In this document: positions 43,079 through 49,604 of the stretch, piece after piece
How the letters are laid out: each line of letters begins with the position of its first letter
Numbering within the stretch: position 1 is the stretch's first letter
DNA from: Hominisplanchenecus murintestinalis
Lineage (GTDB): Bacteria > Bacillota > Clostridia > Lachnospirales > Lachnospiraceae
NCBI GenBank assembly: GCA_004793585.1
Contig: SRZB01000002.1
Span: 248,001 to 312,000, forward strand
Reading direction: 5' to 3'
DNA length: 64,000 nucleotides
Notes under the pieces: model-generated
Seen by the model: only the letters and a program-made list of their open reading frames with translations
What the model was told of the DNA's origin: nothing
Database searches by the model: none
Translations under genes and position numbers: made by a program

Positions 43079-44011
43079 TTATTTATTTTTCTTCTTTATC
43101 TCCTCAAGCAAATCTCCCCAGTTAAAGCGTTCGCCGCACAGCGGCATGAACAGCAGGTTCACGTCTCCTACAGTAATCATATCGTATGCTTCCAGTTTTA
43201 CCGGAGTCAGGACGACCTCGTTGTTGCGGTACACCAGGCTGCTCGACTCTCCGGGCTGCACCAGATAAAGATGCGCCTTCGGCTCATAGACTACGATAGC
43301 ATGGCGGTCGCGCGACACGCTTTTATCCTCTGTGAGCGCGATATCCATCTGCGGGCTGCGCCCGATGAAGTTCTTCCCGACTTTCAGCCGGAAGTCCGTC
43401 CCCAGATGCTCGCCGCCCAGAGCTATCAGCCATCCTACGCAGGGCGTCGCCACTTTATTCACCACGGGCATCTTTGCGAGGGTTCCTGCCGCTGGAGCCG
43501 GCGAAACCGCTTTTTCCTGGCTTGACGCGGATGAAAATACATCGTCAAAAAAACCTACCGTACAATCTTCTGCATTGTCACTGATACCTCCGCCCTGCTG
43601 GAACGGATCCGGAATATCGAGCGGAATCGTCGGCGTATCCATATTCAGGGGAACCGTCGGCGCGTCGACCGGGATATTCGCCACCGGAGGCGTGTTTTGC
43701 ACCGGTGGGATACTTTGCAGAGGCGGAACATTTTGCAGCGGTACTGTCACCTGATCTGCCGGAATGCCTGCCACCGGCTGATTTCCCATCGGCGCGATAG
43801 GCGGAGCCATCGGAGGCGCAGAAAATCCCGCCCCGGCTGGCGGCTCCGGAGACGGATATGGCTGTCCCGGATTCGGCGCCCCTCCTCCTATCGGAACCGT
43901 AAATGCTTCTGTCAATCCTGCGTCGGAAGCAGCTCCTCCTGCGCAATGAGGACAGGAAGCAAACTTCTCCTTGTCATAAAAGTGCCCTTTTTCACATCTG
44001 CATAAATTCAT
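43079..44011 (-). CDS. FHA-domain protein with N-terminal zinc ribbon and Pro-rich linker
   Basis: 310 residues, soluble. A short ribbon (CRCEKGHFYD..FASCPHC) opens the protein. A Pro-rich linker of about 100 residues with repeated TVPL and PP segments follows (QNVPPLQSIPPVQNTPP), and then a C-terminal FHA domain (VGKNFIGRSPQMD, VSRDRHAIVV). Thr-Val-Pro and Thr-Ile-Pro sites in the linker could be kinase substrates; this is inference. It is a paralogue of the FHA protein at 46851-47468. The start at 44011 has AAAGGAG at 7 nt. It lies 53 bp after a PP2C gene. Confidence 0.88.
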   Translation of the reverse strand: MNLCRCEKGHFYDKEKFASCPHCAGGAASDAGLTEAFTVPIGGGAPNPGQPYPSPEPPAGAGFSAPPMAPPIAPMGNQPVAGIPADQVTVPLQNVPPLQSIPPVQNTPPVANIPVDAPTVPLNMDTPTIPLDIPDPFQQGGGISDNAEDCTVGFFDDVFSSASSQEKAVSPAPAAGTLAKMPVVNKVATPCVGWLIALGGEHLGTDFRLKVGKNFIGRSPQMDIALTEDKSVSRDRHAIVVYEPKAHLYLVQPGESSSLVYRNNEVVLTPVKLEAYDMITVGDVNLLFMPLCGERFNWGDLLEEIKKKNK

Positions 44012-44064
44012 AATTTTTCTCCTTTCCTGCGCGTCTTTCACGCCTGTGCTTTTTATAAAACTTC

Positions 44065-44961
44065 TCAGTGATGAGACTTTTTGATATCTATTTCTTCATA
44101 GTGGATAAGCACCACGGATGTATTATCCTGCGAGTGGGAATTGATATGGGTCGCTGCGTCCACCAGGGCTTCCGCTTTCTGCTCCGGCCTTACCGCGTCC
44201 GCCAGGATGATTTTTTGAATCTGCGCGTCTGGCAGCGTCTTTGTGATGCCGTCGCTGCACAGCATAACCATATCCCCATACTGCAGTTCAACGGGTGTCG
44301 GATTGATATCCATCAGGGACACATTCCCCATACCGAGGTAACTGATGAGCGCTTCCTTTTTCCGGTTCGCCACTGCCTCCTTCATCGTTATCTGCCCTGC
44401 CGCCACCTGCTCCTGCAGAATCAGCCAGTAATTGTGATCCCGCGTGACCTGCTGCATCTGATGTCCCCGGATAATGTAAATCCGGCTGTCTCCCACAGAC
44501 GCCCAGTACAGCCTGTTATCCTCTATGATGCATGCCACCATAGTTGTCCCGGAACCTCTCCCATTTTCCTTCGGGAAGCTGTAAACCGTCCGGTCAATCA
44601 TGACGATAGCCTGCCGGAAAAATGCAGGGATACTCATTTCCGGATGCTTCTGCACCGTCTGGAATCCCTGAATCATCATCTGGATAGCCGTCCGGCTTGC
44701 CTTCCCGCCGTCCGCCATTCCCCCCATCCCGTCGCACACCACCGCCAGCAGCCTTGTCTTTTTATTCGCCGCCAGCATTTTGCTGGAATCTACATACAGC
44801 GCGTCCTGCTGGTAATTGCGGTTTCCTACTGCGCTCCGTGCCAGCGTTGTCAGCTGGGGCGCTTTCCGCACGACTGGCGCCACCGGTATCGGCGATGCCT
44901 CCGCGGGGAACGCCGGCGCCGCCATGCCGCCATACTCCTGTTTCTTTCTTCTGCCAAACAT
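44065..44961 (-). CDS. PP2C-family Ser/Thr phosphatase
   Basis: 298 residues, cytoplasmic. The PP2C metal-binding motifs are present: RNYQQDALYV, VVCDGMGGMADG, SVGDSRIYII, CSDGITK and QDNTSVVLI. A low-complexity N-terminal tail of about 30 residues precedes the catalytic domain. It should remove phosphate from targets of the island's kinases. TTTGGAGG precedes the ATG at 44961. A 93-bp gap separates it from the vWA-FHA gene upstream, and no strong promoter was seen there. Confidence 0.92.
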   Translation of the reverse strand: MFGRRKKQEYGGMAAPAFPAEASPIPVAPVVRKAPQLTTLARSAVGNRNYQQDALYVDSSKMLAANKKTRLLAVVCDGMGGMADGGKASRTAIQMMIQGFQTVQKHPEMSIPAFFRQAIVMIDRTVYSFPKENGRGSGTTMVACIIEDNRLYWASVGDSRIYIIRGHQMQQVTRDHNYWLILQEQVAAGQITMKEAVANRKKEALISYLGMGNVSLMDINPTPVELQYGDMVMLCSDGITKTLPDAQIQKIILADAVRPEQKAEALVDAATHINSHSQDNTSVVLIHYEEIDIKKSHH

Positions 44962-45054
44962 TTCTGATTATCCACCTCCAAATTTATGCTGCTGCCGCCC
45001 ACATCAGTCTGCATAACCTATCTATACAAACCTATTTCCATTACATACGGCATG

Positions 45055-46869
45055 TTACTCCGCCTGTCCCGCCAGTTCCTGCTTCGGGATATGGAAGACG
45101 ATTTTCTCCCGCCCTGCGGTAATCACGTCCCCGTCAAGCAGCATCCGCCTGTTTGTAATCTTCACGCCATTTACAAAAGTTCCGTTTGTAGACTCCAGGT
45201 CTTCGATATAGCATCCCATTTTGTTGACTTCCACTACAAAATGCTGCTTGGAGAGCCTGTCGTCGTCAAAATATATGTTGCAGATATTTGAGCGTCCTAC
45301 GAACAGGCTTCCTTCGACATTCCACTCTACGTCCTTGATTGCCCCGGAGCGGTCCGTGATAGTCAGCCAGATTTTCCTGCTGTCGGCTTTCTCCAGCTCC
45401 TCCGGATTAATTCCCGACACTTCCATTTTTTTCCTGCGGATGATAAAAATGAGAATCACGCCAATCAGGAGTACCAGCGCTACCAGCCCTATCCACCACC
45501 AGGACTTTATCGCTTCTTTTACCGCCACTTTCCTGGCGTCGAGCCCGTTTTCAATCGTAAATCCCGCCTCGGCGTCCATCTTATTTTCATCCTGCGAGTT
45601 GTCGCGGATATTGGTGCAGCGCAGGGTATAGCTGTCATTGTAGAAGTCCTCTGCCACGGTAAGGGTAACTGTGATTTCATTCCCTTTTGCGGCCGCGCTG
45701 ACAGACTCGACAACCCAAATCTTGCCGTCCCCTTCCTCCGCAGCGCTCTTGACCATATAGTTGGAGGCTTCGTTCACATCGCTCAGGTTGACGCCGTTTT
45801 TATCCTGTATGGAAAAGGTAATCGAATTCCCTCCGTCTTCCTCTACAGTTCCCACAAACGCCGGCGCGTCCCGGTCTTCCTCATAGTCTGAATAATCAAC
45901 TGAAACCTTATCCACCGCTGTGTTATCCACAATCAGCGCCAGCTGATTTCTCCCCGCTGTCCGGTTCGTAGGCGCTTTCAGGTTCACGACCCAGGTTTCT
46001 TTCTGCAGAATCGTCCGGATAGTTTCAAACGCCTGTTTCACGCTCTCCGCCGTACCGTCCACGCTGCAGTCATAGTAATATCCCCGGCAGTTCTTTTCCG
46101 CCAAGATTTTATTTCTGGTATAGGAAATCTTCTCGTCCTGCTCTGCAGCATTTCCGGACTTGGTTGGCTTTCGGTCGAGCAGAATACCATATACCGGAAC
46201 CGACGCCTCTTTCACCGTCTTTGCCGTAGATACATTGTCAATGTCTTTTCCCTTCGAATCGTCTTCACCGTCCGTAATCAGCACCACCACCGTCCGCATG
46301 TCCGGCGACGCCTGCTCTTTCAGCACCTGATTCAGCGAGCGGTACAGCACCGTCTTGCTCTCCACACCTTTCAGATATGGGATATCGCGGATTTTCCCAC
46401 AGTCGCTCTTCTTATCTTTCTTGTCCTTCGCGCCGACGCTCCTAGAAAAGACCTGGCTCTTCTCCCCCGAGGGGCTGTCCGTCCCCACCGTGTACAGCGC
46501 CATTCCATCCCCTTCTTTCAGAGATTTCCGCAGGCTGATTAACTGGTTTTTCGCCTCGTCAAACTGCTCATTGTTCACAGAGCCGGAATTATCCATCAGG
46601 ATAATATAAGAAATCCCTTTCCCGCTCTCCTCGAATGAAACGATATCGCCGTCCATGATAAAGTTCATGCTCTCGATTGTCCCGCTAACTTTTGCGCTTT
46701 CTGCCATTTTAGATCCTGTCATATACACTTCCATCTTTGGCGCTTTTCCGATTGCCTGCTCCGCTATGTAAGGTGTGTCCACATTTGCCGCCCGTACGCT
46801 TCCCGCCGCCCCTCCTGCTATCGCCAAAAGGCACGCGGCGGCGATTCCTGCTATTTTTCTTCTTCCCAT
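45055..46869 (-). CDS. Secreted vWA protein with TM and cytoplasmic FHA domain
   Basis: 604 residues: signal peptide (about 1-27), vWA domain (about 85-290) with intact MIDAS (ILMDNSGSVNN near 93, later ITDGEDD), a beta-rich extracellular region, one TM (about 458-482), and an FHA domain (about 515-595; LFVGRSNICN, LSKQHFVVE, STNGTFVNG). Its layout matches the protein at 20319-23198, so the island is bracketed by two vWA-TM-FHA proteins. The start at 46869 lies within the end of the preceding FHA gene (19-bp overlap), with GGGGGAA upstream. Confidence 0.9.
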   Translation of the reverse strand: MGRRKIAGIAAACLLAIAGGAAGSVRAANVDTPYIAEQAIGKAPKMEVYMTGSKMAESAKVSGTIESMNFIMDGDIVSFEESGKGISYIILMDNSGSVNNEQFDEAKNQLISLRKSLKEGDGMALYTVGTDSPSGEKSQVFSRSVGAKDKKDKKSDCGKIRDIPYLKGVESKTVLYRSLNQVLKEQASPDMRTVVVLITDGEDDSKGKDIDNVSTAKTVKEASVPVYGILLDRKPTKSGNAAEQDEKISYTRNKILAEKNCRGYYYDCSVDGTAESVKQAFETIRTILQKETWVVNLKAPTNRTAGRNQLALIVDNTAVDKVSVDYSDYEEDRDAPAFVGTVEEDGGNSITFSIQDKNGVNLSDVNEASNYMVKSAAEEGDGKIWVVESVSAAAKGNEITVTLTVAEDFYNDSYTLRCTNIRDNSQDENKMDAEAGFTIENGLDARKVAVKEAIKSWWWIGLVALVLLIGVILIFIIRRKKMEVSGINPEELEKADSRKIWLTITDRSGAIKDVEWNVEGSLFVGRSNICNIYFDDDRLSKQHFVVEVNKMGCYIEDLESTNGTFVNGVKITNRRMLLDGDVITAGREKIVFHIPKQELAGQAE

Positions 46870-47468
46870 CTTCTGTTCCCCCTGCTGAATGGTATAAATA
46901 ATAAACTCGTGTCTCCTATAGTAATCTTATCATCCTCCTCCAGTTTCCCGGAGGTTTCCAGCAATTCTTCATTCAGGTATACCAGATTTCCGCTCTCCGG
47001 CGATACGTAAAACAAATTTCCTTTCGGGTCGTAAATCACGGAGCAGTGCTTTTCCCTCGAAATCTTCTTGTCGTCCACCAGTACAACGTCCATCGACGGA
47101 CTCCTCCCTACAAAATTTTTCCCCACATGCAGGCGGTAGTCCTTGCCCCGCTCGCTTCCGGTCATACACACCAGCCAGCCCGTGACAGGCTGCACTGCCG
47201 TCATTCCGAAAAATCCAAAAGAAATCGTTTTGTCATCCCCAGACTCCGAAACCATTCCTCCCGGCATAGGCATATTTCCGGCATTCCCGATAATCGCGCC
47301 CAATTCCTCTCCCAGAGACAGCCCCGCTTCCGCAATTGATATCGTGCGGTCATCCTCCTCAAGATCATCCAGCCGGATTCCCAGTTTTTCACTCTCCCGC
47401 TTACAATGCGGGCACACCTTATTCATGCCCGTATCATACCAGTGTCCGTTATTACATCGTTTTATCAT
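46851..47468 (-). CDS. FHA-domain protein with N-terminal zinc ribbon
   Basis: 205 residues. The N-terminus has a ribbon (RCNNGHWYD..VCPHCKRE) close to that of the protein at 43079-44011. After an acidic linker comes an FHA domain (VGKNFVGRSPSMD, ISREKHCSVIY, SGNLVYLNEE). It keeps the GR Arg and the Ser/His; the SxNG motif is altered to SGNLVYLN. AAAGGAA precedes the ATG. It overlaps the next gene (vWA-FHA) by 19 bp and lies 30 bp after the first PP2C gene. Confidence 0.88.
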   Translation of the reverse strand: MIKRCNNGHWYDTGMNKVCPHCKRESEKLGIRLDDLEEDDRTISIAEAGLSLGEELGAIIGNAGNMPMPGGMVSESGDDKTISFGFFGMTAVQPVTGWLVCMTGSERGKDYRLHVGKNFVGRSPSMDVVLVDDKKISREKHCSVIYDPKGNLFYVSPESGNLVYLNEELLETSGKLEEDDKITIGDTSLLFIPFSRGNRRWEEEK

Positions 47469-47498
47469 TTCCCATTTCCTTTTCCCAACCTGTTTAAA

Positions 47499-48227
47499 CT
47501 ACCGCACAAATACCGCGATTGCCGAATAGTTATCCATGTTGGTCCCTCTTCCGTTTTTGATTATGATTTTTTCCATCTCTGCCAGCCATTCTTCCGGGCC
47601 GAACGCTTTTTTCAGGGTCTTGCACATCATCTTTTCGTCAATCAGCTCCCAGAACCCGTCGCTGCATAACAGGAAACTGCTTTTTTTCGTCAGCGCAATC
47701 CCTTCCACCACCTGATATTTCGGCGAATCCCATTCTGTACCCATAACGCGCAGCAGGCGGCTCCTGTCCTCATGACGCCGGATATCCTTTTCCCGGATAT
47801 CCCCGCGGTTCACCAGCATCTGCGGCACGCTGTGATCCTGGCTGCGCAGCACATACTTTGATTTTTCAAAGCAGTAAATCCTGGAATCCCCCACATGGGC
47901 AAACTTTGCAGAATCTTCCGACAGAGTCAGGCATGTCACCGTCGTTTTCATGGAATTCCCCGCATGTTCCTCAATCTGCTTCTGCAGAAGCCCCTGCTGT
48001 GCCTGCAAGATTCCCTCTTCTATACTAAGCGAACGTTCCAGCGCGCCCTTCACCTGCTCCACGACAAAACGCGACGCCGCGTCTCCCTTCCCATGCCCGC
48101 CCAGCCCATCGCACAAAATGAATCCCAGACGCCCCGGCATAATAGAAACATCCAGCGCGTCCTCATTTACCGCCCGTTCCCCCCGGCTTGTCAGCACACT
48201 GTATGTGATATTTAACGTGGTCCCCAT
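47499..48227 (-). CDS. PP2C-family Ser/Thr phosphatase, first gene of the island
   Basis: 242 residues with the PP2C motifs SRGERAVNEDALDV, GFILCDGLGGHGKGD, HVGDSRIYC, LLCSDGFW and NYSAIAVFV. The final DN motif (MDNYSA) is present, so metal binding looks complete. The ATG at 48227 has GAGGAGGGAG directly upstream; an in-frame start at 48257 would lie inside an inverted repeat and is rejected. It is the first gene after the invertible segment at 48256-48565, so its expression should depend most directly on segment orientation. Confidence 0.92.
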   Translation of the reverse strand: MGTTLNITYSVLTSRGERAVNEDALDVSIMPGRLGFILCDGLGGHGKGDAASRFVVEQVKGALERSLSIEEGILQAQQGLLQKQIEEHAGNSMKTTVTCLTLSEDSAKFAHVGDSRIYCFEKSKYVLRSQDHSVPQMLVNRGDIREKDIRRHEDRSRLLRVMGTEWDSPKYQVVEGIALTKKSSFLLCSDGFWELIDEKMMCKTLKKAFGPEEWLAEMEKIIIKNGRGTNMDNYSAIAVFVR

Positions 48228-48255
48228 CTCTCCCTCCTCAACTGTATCGACTCTC

Positions 48256-48282
48256 ATACCATAGAATAATCATTCTGTGGTA
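48256..48282. repeat. Left recombination-type site of the invertible segment
   Basis: The core is a quasi-palindrome: TACCATAGAAT, spacer AATC, ATTCTGTGGTA (48257-48282). The right site has the same arms (one base differs) with spacer GATT, the reverse complement of AATC. The two therefore match over 26 of 27 bases in inverted orientation. Arms of 11 bp around a short asymmetric spacer are the layout of tyrosine-recombinase crossover sites. It lies 28 bp upstream of the PP2C start. Confidence 0.8.
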
Positions 48283-48313
48283 TTTTCCAGCAAACACTTA
48301 TATTTAAAAACAC

Positions 48314-48344
48314 AAAAAAAGCACTATACTGCGCCGCATGGTGC
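48314..48344 (-). terminator. Intrinsic terminator facing the signalling island
   Basis: GCACTAT (48321-48327) pairs with ATGGTGC (48338-48344), with one mismatch in the minus-strand RNA. On the minus strand the stem is followed by seven U (48314-48320). It would stop leftward transcription before the PP2C gene at 48227 in the present orientation. Confidence 0.6.
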
Positions 48345-48360
48345 CTTTTCCGAATACAAC

Positions 48361-48400
48361 AAAAAGACCTGCGCCGTAAAAGAACGTTCAGGTTTTTTTT
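48361..48400 (+). terminator. Rightward terminator inside the invertible segment
   Basis: ACCTG (48367-48371) and CAGGT (48389-48393) form a short stem that is extended by A-T pairs from a flanking A-run and T-run. Eight T follow on the plus strand (48393-48400). The stem is short, so strength is uncertain. After inversion it would act on leftward transcripts coming from the recombinase gene. Confidence 0.5.
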
Positions 48401-48408
48401 GCCATGCC

Positions 48409-48447
48409 CTAAATGCCGTCCAAATGCCGGACAGCGCTATCCAAATG
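48409..48447 (+). promoter_or_regulatory. Three helically phased AAATG repeats upstream of the switch promoter
   Basis: AAATG occurs at 48411, 48422 and 48443, the first two as AAATGCCG and the last two within TCCAAATG. The spacings of 11 and 21 bp are about one and two helical turns. They end 20 bp before the -35 box of the promoter at 48467. This suggests an activator site that moves with the promoter on inversion. Confidence 0.4.
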
Positions 48448-48466
48448 TTAATTTTTGTTAAATTTA

Positions 48467-48495
48467 TTGAAAACAATAGACAATTATGCTACGAT
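48467..48495 (+). promoter_or_regulatory. Sigma-A promoter inside the invertible segment
   Basis: TTGAAA (48467-48472), 17 nt, TACGAT (48490-48495): 5/6 and 4/6 matches at ideal spacing, in an AT-rich context. It now reads rightward across the right site into the 3' end of the recombinase gene (antisense). In the inverted state it would start transcripts about 93 nt before the PP2C ATG. Confidence 0.65.
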
Positions 48496-48538
48496 AATCA
48501 TGTTATATTGCACTTATAAGCATAAGAAATCTCATACG

Positions 48539-48565
48539 TACCACAGAATGATTATTCTGTGGTAT
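48539..48565. repeat. Right recombination-type site of the invertible segment
   Basis: TACCACAGAAT, spacer GATT, ATTCTGTGGTA: perfect 11-bp arms. It is inverted relative to the left site, as the spacer shows. It begins 26 bp beyond the recombinase stop codon boundary region and ends 4 bp before that codon at 48570. Confidence 0.8.
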
Positions 48566-48569
48566 TTTA

Positions 48570-49406
48570 TTATATCACCAGCCTCATCCGGCTCAAAGTC
48601 CTTTCATGTATGGCGGCGCTCACTGCCACATAGATCCGTGTTGTCTCAATCCGGCTGTGCCCCAACACATCCGCCAGATGCGCCAGATTCTTCTCAATGG
48701 CATAGAAAGTCCTGGCAAACAGGTGGCGCAGGTTATGCGGAAATACTTTTCCTGGCTCCACATTCGCCGCAGCGCACAGCTTTTTCATATCATGGCAGAT
48801 ATTCGACCTGTCCATGGGCTTTCCGCTTCTTGTCCTGAATATATATCCTCCCTCAATTCCCTGCTCTTTCACATACTTCAGGAGCTTCTTACGCAGCTCT
48901 TTCTGCAGGATAACCATCCTGTTTTTCCCTTTCATACGGATTTCCGCCCTTCCCCGCCTGACAGCTTCCACCGTAATATACTCCAGCTCTCCAATCCGTA
49001 TCCCCGTGCCGCACAGCGTGAGCATAAGCATATACAGCCGTTTATTCTTCCTGTCCTTTGCCGTCTGTAAAAGCCGTTTGTATTCCGCCTCTGACAATTC
49101 CCGTGATTCCTGCGCAAATACCTGATGCTGCACCTTCAAAAGCTTTATCCGGCATTCCTGCCAGCCGCAGAAATCAAGAAACGCGCTTATTGCCGACAGC
49201 GCGCCATTAACAGTCTGTGCCTTATTTTTGCTCTGAAGATGCTCCCGGTATTCCAACAGCCGCAGCTTCGTCAGCTCTTCCCCGCCCAGGAACACTGCCA
49301 GACGCCTCACGGCCTGAATATATTTACTGACGGTCGCTCTTGACTTCTCATCCATAAAGAGGCTATCTCTAAACGCCTGCACCGCCGACTCCGTAATTTT
49401 CCTCAT
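48570..49406 (-). CDS. Tyrosine recombinase, probable DNA invertase of the adjacent switch
   Basis: 278 residues with the normal two-domain layout: an N-terminal SAM-like core-binding domain (about 8-85) and a catalytic domain (about 100-278). All catalytic residues are visible: R137 (GTGIRIGEL), Lys 159 or 161 (MKGKNR), H224 and R227 (PHNLRH), H250 (LGHSRIETT) and nucleophile Y259 (RIYV). The start at 49406 has GGGAGG upstream; an ATG at 49445 is less well placed. It has its own promoter at 49448-49476. Its position next to two inverted crossover-type sites points to local inversion. A general Xer role is unlikely from this context. Confidence 0.92.
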   Translation of the reverse strand: MRKITESAVQAFRDSLFMDEKSRATVSKYIQAVRRLAVFLGGEELTKLRLLEYREHLQSKNKAQTVNGALSAISAFLDFCGWQECRIKLLKVQHQVFAQESRELSEAEYKRLLQTAKDRKNKRLYMLMLTLCGTGIRIGELEYITVEAVRRGRAEIRMKGKNRMVILQKELRKKLLKYVKEQGIEGGYIFRTRSGKPMDRSNICHDMKKLCAAANVEPGKVFPHNLRHLFARTFYAIEKNLAHLADVLGHSRIETTRIYVAVSAAIHERTLSRMRLVI

Positions 49407-49447
49407 CTTGTGTTCCTCCCTCTTATTCCATTTAAAAGCGCACATGT

Positions 49448-49476
49448 ATTATACTCTCCATCATGGAAGCCAGCAA
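49448..49476 (-). promoter_or_regulatory. Sigma-A promoter of the recombinase gene
   Basis: Minus strand: TTGCTG (49471-49476), 17 nt, perfect TATAAT (49448-49453), about 40 bp upstream of the recombinase ATG. The recombinase therefore does not depend on the invertible promoter. Confidence 0.7.
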
Positions 49477-49539
49477 GAAAAAAGATATGCCCTGAACTAT
49501 GAACTATGATTGAACCATACCAAAATCTCTCCAAAATCA

Positions 49540-49581
49540 ATTTGCCGCTTACTTTGAACAATTACAAAGTAAGCGGCAAAT
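49540..49581 (-). terminator. Strong terminator hairpin after the solute-binding gene
   Basis: The arms TTTGCCGCTTACTTTG (49541-49556) and CAAAGTAAGCGGCAAA (49565-49580) are perfect over 16 bp around an 8-nt loop, with one extra A-T pair outside. On both strands a T-rich stretch follows soon after. It ends the giant-protein operon (stop at 49605) just before the recombinase promoter. Confidence 0.75.
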
Positions 49582-49604
49582 CGATTTTCTAAATAAAATA
49601 TTCT

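Larger units (their letters stand above)
48256..48565. other. Predicted invertible promoter segment (phase switch), OFF orientation
   Basis: Inverted sites at 48256-48282 and 48539-48565 bound 256 bp that contain no gene. Inside are a promoter reading rightward (48467-48495), repeats upstream of it (48409-48447), a terminator acting on leftward transcripts (48314-48344) and one acting on rightward transcripts (48361-48400). A tyrosine recombinase gene ends 4 bp outside the right site. As drawn, the 28-kb island to the left sees a terminator. After inversion the promoter would fall at about 48326-48354 facing the island, with no terminator between it and the first gene. Confidence 0.75.

Noticed and set aside
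20319-48227. Type VII or type VI secretion locus
   Set aside because: FHA, kinase and phosphatase genes often accompany these systems, but no EssC-like ATPase, WXG100 protein, or tube, sheath or baseplate gene is present.
48250-48572. The two 26-bp sites read as direct repeats (attL/attR of a tiny excisable element)
   Set aside because: The arms are palindromic and some outer flank (TCTCATA before, TTTT after) is shared in direct orientation. But the asymmetric spacers are exact reverse complements and the inverted alignment has one mismatch over 27 bases, against several mismatches and a 4-base gap in direct alignment. Inversion is the better model.
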